Shown: positions 25,701-33,558, counted from the first letter of the stretch. The stretch: DNA of 64,000 nt from Chitinophaga pinensis (GCA_945885475.1 CAMCYR010000008.1:24380-88379); one strand, 5' to 3'. Notes: generated from the letters alone by a model not told the origin. Made by a program: numbers and translations.

Positions 25701-27092
25701 GGATTCTTGCCAATGGCTTTAAGTAATGGTTCTGGAGCAGAAGTTCAACGACCATTAGCAACCGTAGTTATTGGAGGTCTGCTGATTGCAACCTTTCTGA
25801 CTCTTTTTGTCTTGCCAGTTTTGTATGTATTATTCGAAAAAGGTATTTCATTTAAGCCAGGAAAAAAGACTTCAATTACTGCTGCATCTATTGTACTTCT
25901 AATGTTTGTTTCGTTTCAAAATGCTCATGCTCAGCAAACCATTACTTTACAAGCTGCCATTGATACTGCATTGAAAAATAATTTAAATGTTAAAAATGAA
26001 AAGTTAAATGCCGAATATCAAAAGAAGTTAAAAGCAGCTGCGATTGACATTCAACAAACAAATATTACAGCTGAATATGGCCAAATAAACAGCTTTTATA
26101 AAGACACAAAATTTGGTGTTAGCCAGTCGATTTGTTTTCCTACAGTTTATGCAAAGCAAAAATCATTGCAAAACGAATATTACAAAAGCAGCGTAATAAA
26201 TATTGCATTGGAGGAAGCTCAATTAAAAAGAGAAGTGAGTGAGACTTTTTATTTGTTGATTTATTTGGAACAGAAACAAAAACTTTTGAGTCAGAACGAT
26301 AGCATGTTTGCTGCGTTTTTGCAAAAGGCTAACTTGCGTTTTACAAAAGGAGAAAGCAATATACTTGAGAAAACAACTGCTGAAACTCAGCAAGGACAGA
26401 TTGCTATTCAATTAAAAGAAGTAAAAGAAGACGTTGAAATTTTGCTTCTGCAATTTCAACTATTACTTAATACAAAAACGCCTTTTATTCCTGTTGCGGA
26501 GAATAACAAAATGATATTTAGTGCAACACTTGACACTTCAGCTATAAGCGGTCATCCTACAATGAAGATATTGCAACTGCAAAAACAGATTTCTTTAATC
26601 AATACTAAACTGGAAAAATCGAGATTGTTGCCTGACTTAAATTTTGGTTATAGCAATGGGAGTATTCAAGGAGTTGGAGCTGATAATGTATTGTATTCGA
26701 AATCTGACAGGTTTAATTCTTTTCAGTTTGGTTTAGGAATACCGCTTTTTTTCGGTTCACAAAGGGCAAAAATAAGTTCTGCGAAAACACTTGAGATGAT
26801 TAGTGAAAACAACTATCAATTGGGTTTACAAAACCTAAAAACGGAATATCAAAGCGCTTTTTTGAAATATCAAAGGCAGCTCGAAACAGTTAAGTATTTT
26901 GAGGAAACGGCAGTGCCGAACGCAAATATTATTACAAAAACTGCGAATCAACAATTTGCAAATGGGGACATAAATTACCTGGACTGGACAATGCTTATAA
27001 ATAATGCTACAAGCATTCAAAGTAATTATACTAATGCACTTAACGACCTGAATCAAACTACTATTCACCTTAATTATTTAATCTCTAAATAA
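22734..27092 (+). CDS. CusA/CzcA heavy-metal RND pump fused to a TolC-type outer-membrane factor
   Basis: 1452 residues. Residues 1 to about 1040 are a full HME-RND pump ('PIDAVPDITDNQVQVIT', 'DFGLIVDGAVIIVEAVMHS', 'GGEFIPALEEGDFAVET', the second TM bundle 'LRLRPVLMTAFVASLGFLP'). From about 1067 to the end it is a TolC/CusC-like protein ('ITLQAAIDTALKNNL', 'NANIITKTANQQFANGDI'). The junction keeps a signal-peptide-like segment with an AHAQ cleavage-like site at about 1064-1067. It would export Cu/Ag or Co/Zn/Cd-type cations. The gene for the adaptor starts 8 nt downstream. Confidence 0.94.
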   Translation: MLNSIIAFSIKNKLIISLFILGLIGYGSYQFTQLPIDAVPDITDNQVQVITVTPSLGAPDVERLITFPIEQANSNIPGLKEIRSFSRFGLSLITIVFDDDVDVYWARQQVTERLKSAQEQIPKGLGSPELAPVTTGLGEIYQYVLRAKHGYETEYDATKLRTVQDWIVRRQLLGVKGVADVSSFGGKLKQYEIAVEANKLKSYNITINDVFTALEKNNENTGGAYIEKKSTVLYIRSEGLIGSIDDIKNIVVKNTNNGTPLLINDVAEVKIGNAIRYGAMTYNDEGEAAGAVVMMLKGGNSSEVIKSVKERIAIIQKTLPKGVIIEPFLDRTKMVNNAIGTVSKNLMEGALIVIFVLVLFLGNFRAGFLVASVIPLAMLFAIIMMNLFGVSGNLMSLGALDFGLIVDGAVIIVEAVMHSISHNKSFGTGVRINQNEMDIEVNSSASRMMNSAVFGQIIILIVYLPIFTLQGIEGKMFKPMAQTVAFALLGAFILSLTYIPMMSALFLRKNASSKKNISDRMMDFFIRIHQKYLSKVLNIPKTVIGVSVGLLLISFFVFSKMGGEFIPALEEGDFAVETRVLTGSNISTTTDACMKAAHILKKQFPEVEKVIGKVGSGEIPTDPMPMEAADLMIILKDKSKWTSAKTFNELSEKMSEALQDVPGVTYGFQYPVQMRFNELMTGAKQDVVCKIYGENLDTLAKYSQKLGDISSKIDGAKNVYVEAITGLPQVIIHYKRNMIAQYGLNISDINRVVNMAFAGQSSGQVFEDEKRFDMVVRLAGDQRQQLEDVQNLLIPTDKGTQIPLNVVADVSIQESVNQIQRDDAKRRIIVGFNVRGRDVQSIVKELQEKVDKELKLPSGYFTSYGGTFENLIAAKKRLSIAVPLSLMLIFLLLYFAFNSVKQGLLIYSAIPLSAIGGILFLALRGMPFSISAGVGFIALFGVAVLNGIVLLAEFNRIKNDGETDVKQIVLQGTKLRLRPVLMTAFVASLGFLPMALSNGSGAEVQRPLATVVIGGLLIATFLTLFVLPVLYVLFEKGISFKPGKKTSITAASIVLLMFVSFQNAHAQQTITLQAAIDTALKNNLNVKNEKLNAEYQKKLKAAAIDIQQTNITAEYGQINSFYKDTKFGVSQSICFPTVYAKQKSLQNEYYKSSVINIALEEAQLKREVSETFYLLIYLEQKQKLLSQNDSMFAAFLQKANLRFTKGESNILEKTTAETQQGQIAIQLKEVKEDVEILLLQFQLLLNTKTPFIPVAENNKMIFSATLDTSAISGHPTMKILQLQKQISLINTKLEKSRLLPDLNFGYSNGSIQGVGADNVLYSKSDRFNSFQFGLGIPLFFGSQRAKISSAKTLEMISENNYQLGLQNLKTEYQSAFLKYQRQLETVKYFEETAVPNANIITKTANQQFANGDINYLDWTMLINNATSIQSNYTNALNDLNQTTIHLNYLISK

Positions 27093-27100
27093 ATCGCACA

Positions 27101-28240
27101 ATGAAAAAATATTTAATTATTTCTTTACTGGTAGTCTTCTTTATATCATGTGGAAGCGAAGTAAATACAACTGAAACGAAAGAGGAACCTGCAAACGAAA
27201 CAAAAGTTGAGCTTACTGAAGCACAATTAAAAAATTCAAACATTCAAACTGGAAAAATCGAGCAACGTACAATTTCTTCATTGCTAAAAGTAAATGGCAA
27301 AATAGAAGTTCCGCCACAAAACATGGTCTCTGTTAGTGTACCGATGGGTGGTTATTTAAAAGCAACCAAATTGCAAGCGGGGTTGCACATTAGCAAAGGA
27401 GAAATAATTGCAACTATGGAAGACCAACAATATATTCAACTTCAGCAAGATTATCTTACAGCTAAAGCTCATTTCAGTTCCACAGAAAAGGAGTTTAACC
27501 GCCAAAAGGATTTGAACCAAAGTAAAGCAAGCAGCGATAAAGTGTTTGAAGAAGCTCAATCAGAATATCTTTCTCAGAAAGTACTTATCAAATCATTGTC
27601 TGAAAAATTAAAATTGATTAGTATAAATCCAGATAACCTAAATGAAAATACAATTTCAAGAAGTATTAATATCTATTCACCAATTGACGGTTTTGTATCA
27701 GAAGTAAAAATGAATATTGGAAAGTATGCCAATCCAACTGATGTGTTATTTGAATTAGTAAATCCAGAAGATATTCACTTGCAGTTGACTATTTTTGAAA
27801 AGGATTTGTCGAAAGTTTCTATTGGTCAAAAGATATTCGCATACAACAATACAAATCCCGACAAAAAATATATTTGTGAAGTTTTATTGATTGGAAAAGA
27901 TGTTTCCGCTGAAAGAACAGTTCAAGTTCAATGTCACTTTGAGCAATATGACAAATCACTTATTCCAGGAATGTATATGAATGCGGAAGTAGAAGTGTCA
28001 ACGAACAATGCTTTTGTAATTCCTAATGATGGCTTGGTTAGATTTGAAGGCAAACAATATGTTTACACTCAAACATCTCCCAGAAGCTTCGAAATGCAAG
28101 AAGTAACAACACAAAACACCGAAAACGGATTTACTCAAATAATCTTTGCTGATAGTGGAGAAATGAAGGACAAAGTATTCGTTTTAAAAGGCGCTTACAC
28201 TTTGCTTATGAAAATGAAGAATACGGAGGAAGAAGAGTAA
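27101..28240 (+). CDS. RND efflux periplasmic adaptor (CusB/HlyD family) lipoprotein
   Basis: 379 residues with lipoprotein signal 'LLVVFFISC' and the membrane-fusion-protein layout: a lipoyl half ('VSVPMGGYLKATKLQAG'), a helical hairpin with 'KEFNRQKDLNQSKAS', the second lipoyl half ('IYSPIDGFVSEVKMNIGKY'), and beta-barrel and membrane-proximal domains ('LIPGMYMNAEVEV'). It should bridge the inner-membrane pump and the outer-membrane factor, both supplied by the upstream fusion. A strong terminator follows. Confidence 0.94.
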   Translation: MKKYLIISLLVVFFISCGSEVNTTETKEEPANETKVELTEAQLKNSNIQTGKIEQRTISSLLKVNGKIEVPPQNMVSVSVPMGGYLKATKLQAGLHISKGEIIATMEDQQYIQLQQDYLTAKAHFSSTEKEFNRQKDLNQSKASSDKVFEEAQSEYLSQKVLIKSLSEKLKLISINPDNLNENTISRSINIYSPIDGFVSEVKMNIGKYANPTDVLFELVNPEDIHLQLTIFEKDLSKVSIGQKIFAYNNTNPDKKYICEVLLIGKDVSAERTVQVQCHFEQYDKSLIPGMYMNAEVEVSTNNAFVIPNDGLVRFEGKQYVYTQTSPRSFEMQEVTTQNTENGFTQIIFADSGEMKDKVFVLKGAYTLLMKMKNTEEEE

Positions 28241-28270
28241 ATTTAGCATAACCTTTTATTTCAAAAAGTC

Positions 28271-28303
28271 AACACCATTCTATAAAAAGAATGGTGTTTT
28301 TGT
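28271..28303 (+). terminator. Rho-independent terminator of the efflux operon
   Basis: An 11-bp perfect stem AACACCATTCT/AGAATGGTGTT with a 6-nt loop, followed by a T-rich run. Confidence 0.9.
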
Positions 28304-28325
28304 TTTCCCAATCTTATTAACATGG

Positions 28326-28356
28326 TTCTTTTTCTTTCTATACTGACCTATCTTTG
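28326..28356 (+). promoter_or_regulatory. Pyrimidine tract-TGACCTAT element, with -7 box TATCTTTG
   Basis: TTCTTTTTCTTT, 6 nt, TGACCTATCTTTG. The TATCTTTG part matches the TAnnTTTG promoter box, and the next gene starts 27 nt later. This copy links the repeated TGACCTAT element to promoter function. Confidence 0.6.
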
Positions 28357-28382
28357 TGTAATTAAATTAAAATAATCAAGAA

Positions 28383-29036
28383 ATGGAAGAGATTATTTCA
28401 AATATTAAGAAGCAGATTCTATCCGATGGTTATACTCAAGAGGAAGCCGAAACAGTAAAAGTATATCAGGTTCCTGGAGAAAATTTTATGCGTTTTTCTT
28501 TCGGTAAAAGTTCAAAAATATTTATCAGACAAGTATTGATTGTGCAATTGGAGCAGGTAGTAAAAACTTCACCCTGGCTTTCATTTGTATTAATTGGTTC
28601 AGGAATAGAATTCCTTGGCAAGTGTATTGATTCAGAATATCCAGAGAGCTGGGACGAGAGAGGAAGGTCAGGAGACAACTTCAAGGATGCAATACGGCAA
28701 CTTAATGGTCTTAAAAAGTATGCTTTCTTATTAGATAGGCAACGTTTTAATTTGTATGATATGTTCAGATGTGGCTTAACCCATGGGCTGGCTCCTAAAA
28801 ATGGAATTTCACTTTCCTCTGGTTTGAGTGAATCTCCAAATCTCCATGAAACAAATGGCGTAGTGAACTTACATATTAATTCCCTCTTTGAGGACTTCAA
28901 AATGGCCTGTGAGGAAGTAATAAGCCGAACCTATGCCGAACCCAATAAGATGAATGGTAACAGAATGTATATTAATGGGACATACTCTGTTCCAATAGCA
29001 ACAACATTTACGAGCTCGTTTGAAGTCAAAAAATAA
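28383..29036 (+). CDS. HEPN-like protein, unknown function
   Basis: 217 residues, no signal peptide. The centre is helical, with 'SFVLIGSGIEFLGKCID' and then 'YDMFRCGLTHGLAPK'. R129 and H134 form an R-x4-H pair in a 'FRCGLTHG' context like that of HEPN domains, many of which are RNases in toxin or defence systems. The assignment is by pattern only. It has its own promoter element and lies 30 nt upstream of the TM-DUF4238 gene, so the two may act together. Confidence 0.6.
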   Translation: MEEIISNIKKQILSDGYTQEEAETVKVYQVPGENFMRFSFGKSSKIFIRQVLIVQLEQVVKTSPWLSFVLIGSGIEFLGKCIDSEYPESWDERGRSGDNFKDAIRQLNGLKKYAFLLDRQRFNLYDMFRCGLTHGLAPKNGISLSSGLSESPNLHETNGVVNLHINSLFEDFKMACEEVISRTYAEPNKMNGNRMYINGTYSVPIATTFTSSFEVKK

Positions 29037-29066
29037 TGTACTCAATCCCAAATTCATGATAATATT

Positions 29067-30926
29067 ATGAGCTGGTTTTTAAATCAATTTACTTCACGGG
29101 AGTTTGCTACACTTATATGGCTGGTAGTTATTCTGTCGGTTTGCTTACTTAATAAGAAGATTCGTTCTGGAGCAATAAAGGTTATTATAGCCTTCTGTGA
29201 AATCAAGATTGTTCGCTTAATTGCGGTGATGGTGGTTTATATGCTTGGATGTTTGTTTTTGCTCCGCTCTCTTGGCTATTGGAATAAAGATTTATTGAAA
29301 GATAGCTGTTTTTGGTTTGTTGGTGTTGCAATGACACTCTTCTTTAAAGTTAGTTCTGCAAAGGACACTGTTTTCTTTAAGGAAATTGCAATCGACAGTA
29401 TAAAATGGATTGTGCTGGTTGAATTCCTGGTGAATTTATACACTTTCAACTTTTGGATTGAACTATTCTTTGTTCCTTTTATGCTTATTGTGGTTTTGTT
29501 ACAGATTGTTTCTGCCCACAGAAAAGAAGCGCAGATGAACAGAATATTTACCAATATCATTTCGCTTGTCGGACTTTTTCTCATCGCATTTACGCTATTC
29601 AAATCCGTTGAATATTACCAAAACACATTTAGTGTTTCTGTACTAAAGGAATTTTTATTGCCAATTATTCTGACTCTTGTTTTTATTCCATTACTGATGC
29701 TTTTTGCTGTTTACATGAACTATGAGCTACTCTTCGTTCGTTTGAAGTACTTTGTAAAGGATGAAAAGAGGTTGAGGCAATTCAAAAGGGAAATCAAAAT
29801 GCAAGCGAGGTTAAATTTGCGAAAGATAAATCGTGTAGCCAAAAATTTGCCAGCACTTGGTATAAACGAAGGACAAGATGTAAGAACACTTGTAAAAAAC
29901 ATTGTTTACATTGGTAGCACTAAGTCAATAAAAAATACCAGCAGAATGCAGGAAACGAAAAATCAGCACTACGTTCCTCGAACTTATTTAAAACGCTTTG
30001 GTGAAAAAAGGGGAAAGCAGACCTACATCCATAAGCTTCCAAAGGATTCGCTTTCTGAGACAGACGTAGTCGAGAGTAATACAAAAAAGGTTTGTGTGGA
30101 CGAACATATATATACCTTGGCAGGTAACACACCAGAAGAAAGAATGTTTATTGAATCTTTATACGGAACTGACTATGAAAATAAATACGAATCTGTTTAC
30201 AATATTTTGATGGATAGAAGCAAAAGGGATGTTTCCGATGACGAGAAAAAACTTATAATATCTACTGTCGTTACAATGCTTTTCCGTACTCAGAAGATGC
30301 CAGTTCTTTACAATGAATTCATAGATAGGGTAATCGAAGATGCATTCTACTCTTGCCAAGCGGCTAATAAAGATTATTTCTTTTTCGAGAAGGAAAAAAT
30401 TTCCATTGCAAATAAAACCCTTCAGCAAGTTCAGGCTGAAAATAAAAAAGAAGCTCAACCAGTAATGGCAATAATACAATTGCAAGTAGCACTGAGACTA
30501 ATTGATATACGGGTGCAAAATGACGGAATGATGGTCATTAAGTTAGAGGATGAAGATTGTAATTTTATAACCAGCGATAATCCAGTTAGTCATCATTTAA
30601 TTGACGGTTCCGTTATTTCCGCATTTGACTGGAATAATATACTTTTTCTGCCATTAGACAGTAAGCATCAGTTGATGCTTATACCTGGAGAGAAGACAAA
30701 TTTTCTTGGTCGATTAAGTAAAAAAGGCATTTCAGCAAAGTTATGTGCTTTATCATCCAACACTGAGCAACAAAGGAACAGTCAGAATATTTTGTTAGGA
30801 AGTTCTGATGCACTTAAAACATACTTAAAGACTAAGGAAGCATCTGAAAGGCCTGTTTCGGATGAAGATGCTCCAAAAACGTATAAAGACCTTTTAAATA
30901 AATTGAAGGATGAAGGTTTGATTTAG
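29067..30926 (+). CDS. Multi-TM protein fused to a DUF4238 domain
   Basis: 619 residues. Residues 1 to about 225 contain six or seven hydrophobic segments ('FATLIWLVVILSVCLL', 'LIAVMVVYMLGCLFLL', 'FLLPIILTLVFIPLLML'). A basic helical linker follows, then DUF4238 from about 298 ('KNQHYVPRTYLKRFG', later 'CNFITSDNPVSHHL'). DUF4238 has no established function. Stand-alone members usually start just before the QHYVP motif, which here corresponds to Met294, so the membrane part looks like an added module. A membrane-tethered accessory effector is inference. Confidence 0.75.
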   Translation: MSWFLNQFTSREFATLIWLVVILSVCLLNKKIRSGAIKVIIAFCEIKIVRLIAVMVVYMLGCLFLLRSLGYWNKDLLKDSCFWFVGVAMTLFFKVSSAKDTVFFKEIAIDSIKWIVLVEFLVNLYTFNFWIELFFVPFMLIVVLLQIVSAHRKEAQMNRIFTNIISLVGLFLIAFTLFKSVEYYQNTFSVSVLKEFLLPIILTLVFIPLLMLFAVYMNYELLFVRLKYFVKDEKRLRQFKREIKMQARLNLRKINRVAKNLPALGINEGQDVRTLVKNIVYIGSTKSIKNTSRMQETKNQHYVPRTYLKRFGEKRGKQTYIHKLPKDSLSETDVVESNTKKVCVDEHIYTLAGNTPEERMFIESLYGTDYENKYESVYNILMDRSKRDVSDDEKKLIISTVVTMLFRTQKMPVLYNEFIDRVIEDAFYSCQAANKDYFFFEKEKISIANKTLQQVQAENKKEAQPVMAIIQLQVALRLIDIRVQNDGMMVIKLEDEDCNFITSDNPVSHHLIDGSVISAFDWNNILFLPLDSKHQLMLIPGEKTNFLGRLSKKGISAKLCALSSNTEQQRNSQNILLGSSDALKTYLKTKEASERPVSDEDAPKTYKDLLNKLKDEGLI

Positions 30927-30948
30927 AAACCTGGATAAAATGAGCTAA

Positions 30949-31779
30949 ATGAAAAAGCAAGAAAGAATACTCACTCAAGATGAACTGGAGATTGTTCTCA
31001 GCCAAGCACAAGATTATGGTCGTTATCTTGAGCTGGAGAATATTTTATTTATGCACACAGATTGGAAAGATATTGTTTGGGTGACACCTATTAATAAATT
31101 AGCTTTTATATGGGGTAATGAGGATACAGGATTTCTGCATATTAACAAGCGACATTTGTTTTACCAGAATCTTAAATTTTGGAAAGAAAATGGTAAACCT
31201 GATGACCCAAGCCTTTTTAAACGCAATACGATTCCCAGGGGCGATTATATGAACATTGCTGATGATGTTTTTTCAAAGGGTGTAAAAAATAAGAAGGGCG
31301 AAAGAGAAGGATTTGACAATTACACTGGTTTATTCAAACACCGAGACGGTGATGAGCACGAGTATATTCTGGTAACATATAAAGACACCAAGATTGTTCA
31401 TACACTTTATCCAACTAAAAAAATTGGCAATCAAGTGCGACCAAAGGATTTTCTTTGGCATCGAGGTGATGTTACTGGAACACTAACTTTTCCTGAAGGC
31501 GAAAGCCGATTAGAAATTGTTATCCCTTATGTTGATAGTGATAATATTAAATGCTATTCAGCCTTATTTGAATTCATAAATAATAAAGCATATTTACGAC
31601 TTCAAGTTCATAATCCAAAAGAAAAGCAAACTGGAACCACTCAGCCTATACTTGAGTGGGACGTAACGGCTGATACAGGTTTTGAATCAATGGGCAGATA
31701 CTTTCAGCATGCAGACCTCGAATTAGTGGAACAACACATATTAAGATTTCATCGCCAAGTTCAAAAAGAAAAAGCTTAA
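30949..31779 (+). CDS. Unknown protein with BECR-toxin-like N-terminal half
   Basis: 276 residues. The segment from 'GFLHINKRH' (residues 61-69) to 'VHTLYPTKK' (150-158) has the spacing and flavour of Barnase/EndoU/colicin/RelE-type RNase toxins, where an early His and a late Thr-containing strand line the active site. The C-terminal 100 residues are beta-rich and unrecognised. It follows the DUF4238 gene by 22 nt, probably on the same transcript, and precedes two small paralogous genes. The toxin idea rests on pattern only. Confidence 0.5.
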   Translation: MKKQERILTQDELEIVLSQAQDYGRYLELENILFMHTDWKDIVWVTPINKLAFIWGNEDTGFLHINKRHLFYQNLKFWKENGKPDDPSLFKRNTIPRGDYMNIADDVFSKGVKNKKGEREGFDNYTGLFKHRDGDEHEYILVTYKDTKIVHTLYPTKKIGNQVRPKDFLWHRGDVTGTLTFPEGESRLEIVIPYVDSDNIKCYSALFEFINNKAYLRLQVHNPKEKQTGTTQPILEWDVTADTGFESMGRYFQHADLELVEQHILRFHRQVQKEKA

Positions 31780-31806
31780 ACATTGGCTTGATTTATTTTC
31801 TCTCGC

Positions 31807-31834
31807 TTCTTTTTTTTCCATTCTCCGACCTATA
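31807..31834 (+). promoter_or_regulatory. TTCTTTTTTTT-N8-CGACCTATA element
   Basis: Same pyrimidine tract, same 8-nt spacer and GACCTATA as the array at 33.5-36.3 kb; lies 37 nt before the gene at 31871. Confidence 0.6.
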
Positions 31835-31870
31835 CAATCAAATCAATTTCTTTTATTTCTATTTATCTAT

Positions 31871-32215
31871 ATGCTCCCAGACGGAATCCAGCCAATCTAT
31901 GCAGTCACAAATACTCATTATTTGCTTGATAACTCAAGGCCAAAACTTATCGGCAAAACGTACCACGGTAAACGTTATTTATCCGATGGCTCCGTTTCAC
32001 TGCAGGATGTAGTCGAATTTAATTTCGGTGATTTCAGAATAGCGGACCTTTTTTTCTTCGAGAATGACCAATTGATTTTCCACTCAATTTCGCTTTATAC
32101 AGAAGCATTTATCACTAATTACTACAATGAGTTGCTTGAGCAAAAGAAAATATCGCCACAGTCCTTAATTTCACTTGTAACACAAAAATATACTTTGCAT
32201 GAAATGGGATTTTAA
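31871..32215 (+). CDS. Small protein, paralogue of the next gene
   Basis: 114 residues, no signal peptide, no recognised domain. Its second half ('ADLFFFENDQLIF', 'ISPQSLISLVTQKY', 'LHEMGF') aligns by eye with the gene at 32269 ('DEFFFAPGEKNYELIF', 'YSPKEFISYVIKNY', 'VKELGC'). The two look like tandem diverged copies. They follow a possible toxin gene, so an immunity role is one option, untested. Confidence 0.6.
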   Translation: MLPDGIQPIYAVTNTHYLLDNSRPKLIGKTYHGKRYLSDGSVSLQDVVEFNFGDFRIADLFFFENDQLIFHSISLYTEAFITNYYNELLEQKKISPQSLISLVTQKYTLHEMGF

Positions 32216-32268
32216 TTCCCTGGACTGATTCCGACTTTTTTTCGACTATTTATATTCAAACAAAAAAG

Positions 32269-32646
32269 ATGGGATTAATAAATAACCAAGGCGATATAGT
32301 CATTCTTGATTCCGATGGAATGCAGACTTATATTGGCACATTGAAACATGGAATCAGTTATAACACAAAAGCAAAAGCCAAGAAAGTAGCTAGGGTAACT
32401 ATTCAGCCGACAAACGGTTTTTTAACCGATGAATTTTTCTTTGCACCTGGCGAAAAAAACTACGAGCTGATATTTCAACACCTAATGAATCGAGATACAA
32501 ATCCTGAGCTGTTAAAAACGTATCTGATGTTTTTTAATGACCAGGAAAATTACTCACCAAAGGAGTTTATTTCTTACGTGATTAAAAACTATTTTGTTAA
32601 GGAATTAGGATGTCAATTTCCAAATGAAAGAAGTGAAAGTAATTAA
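32269..32646 (+). CDS. Small protein, paralogue of the previous gene
   Basis: 125 residues. Shares the 'FFF..', 'SP..FIS.V...Y' and 'ELG' pattern with its upstream neighbour. The first half ('VILDSDGMQTYIGTLKHG') differs. The upstream gap contains a weak T-tract/TATTTATA sequence in place of the clear repeat element. Function unknown. Confidence 0.6.
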   Translation: MGLINNQGDIVILDSDGMQTYIGTLKHGISYNTKAKAKKVARVTIQPTNGFLTDEFFFAPGEKNYELIFQHLMNRDTNPELLKTYLMFFNDQENYSPKEFISYVIKNYFVKELGCQFPNERSESN

Positions 32647-32650
32647 GCCT

Positions 32651-32862
32651 TTAATTCACCCGTTTTTAGGGCTCAATTTAAGTGGTTAAAACAAGCTCAC
32701 TAATCTCGCACTTTAATTAAGCCGTCTAACCTAATTTAAACCCTTAGTCATGCAGTAAGGCTAACAAAATGCAGACCAATTAAATCTTGGACTATGGTCT
32801 TATCGAGTCCTGTCCTCAATGGTTCTACACGCATCTTCCCTATCGAAAAAGGGGTGAATTAA
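32651..32862. repeat. 212-bp non-coding element bounded by a 17-bp inverted repeat
   Basis: TTAATTCACCCGTTTTT at 32651-32667 and the complement of TTAATTCACCCCTTTTT at 32846-32862 match at 16 of 17 positions. The interior has stops in all frames and several smaller self-complementary stretches (for example GGACTATGGTC). No clear target-site duplication was seen. It could be a MITE-like insertion or a structured RNA. Confidence 0.5.
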
Positions 32863-32936
32863 TTCGAAACATCTATTAGTTTTTTGATTTGCAAGAGTTT
32901 AGGAATTAAGTAATATTTATAAATAAAGAAAACAGC

Positions 32937-33173
32937 ATGGAGCCGAACCAATATGGACAACTTTTATTGCAATATCCACAGGTATTCTACCAAGGATATT
33001 ATTACCTGGCGTATCAGGATTTTATCGAGATGAGTGGACTTCCAAAAACCACGCTCCATCGCATAATTAAAGTGATTCCAGACGTGCCAAAAATTAGCAT
33101 AAAAAATAGGACGTTTTATCGAATAGATTTTTGCATTAAATATCACAGGTGGGCTAAAGGAAAAAACGGTTAA
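32937..33173 (+). CDS. Small HTH-like protein
   Basis: 78 residues. 'YLAYQDFIEMSGLPKTTLHRIIKVI' looks like a helix-turn-helix in which the recognition helix follows 'MSGLPKTTL', and the basic tail ends in KGKNG. Probably a small DNA-binding protein of the island. It overlaps the opposite-strand gene by 4 nt tail to tail. Confidence 0.5.
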   Translation: MEPNQYGQLLLQYPQVFYQGYYYLAYQDFIEMSGLPKTTLHRIIKVIPDVPKISIKNRTFYRIDFCIKYHRWAKGKNG

Positions 33174-33472
33174 TTGTTTTGTTCTTTTCTTCTGATAATT
33201 TCTGCTTTTAATTCTGTGATACATTCTTGGCCAATCCGATATTGTTTTGCAACATCAAAGATGTATTTGCTCACAATTGTTTCTAGGATGAATATGTAAA
33301 TTAAAAAGTACATCACCAGCCAAACAGTTATTCCAAAGTAATACATTCCAAATGCAATTGCATTTATGCAATGCAATATCCGATGTGCTATTGGTGAGAA
33401 GCAGAAGTTCACACATCTGATAAAGACCAACAGAACAAACAAATGTAAGTTCCGATTTCTAAATTTTTTCAA
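33170..33472 (-). CDS. Small two-TM membrane protein on the opposite strand
   Basis: 100 residues from a TTG start at 33472. Two hydrophobic segments ('LHLFVLLVFIRCVNFCF' and 'GITVWLVMYFLIYIFIL') are followed by a charged C-terminal helix. Support for a real gene on this strand comes from a copy of the TTCTTTCTTTTTTTT-N8-TGACCTATAA element immediately upstream in its own orientation. Function unknown. Confidence 0.55.
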   Translation of the reverse strand: MKKFRNRNLHLFVLLVFIRCVNFCFSPIAHRILHCINAIAFGMYYFGITVWLVMYFLIYIFILETIVSKYIFDVAKQYRIGQECITELKAEIIRRKEQNN

Positions 33473-33478
33473 TCAAAT

Positions 33479-33511
33479 TTATAGGTCACACAAACTAAAA
33501 AAAAGAAAGAA
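33479..33511 (-). promoter_or_regulatory. TGACCTATAA element, minus-strand copy
   Basis: On the minus strand: TTCTTTCTTTTTTTT, 8 nt, TGACCTATAA, then 6 nt to the TTG start at 33472. It forms an inverted pair with the plus-strand copy at 33515. Confidence 0.65.
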
Positions 33512-33514
33512 CTA

Positions 33515-33549
33515 TTTTTCTTTTTTCTTCAGACTGTGACCTATAAGAG
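33515..33549 (+). promoter_or_regulatory. TGACCTATAAGAG element
   Basis: Pyrimidine tract, 7 nt, TGACCTATAAGAG, 9 nt before the ATG at 33559. Confidence 0.65.
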
Positions 33550-33558
33550 TAAAAAAAG

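Noticed and set aside
31788..32012. Frame overlapping the start of the gene at 31871
   Set aside because: Runs across the promoter-like repeat element in a different frame, and the 31871 frame has clear paralogy to its neighbour.
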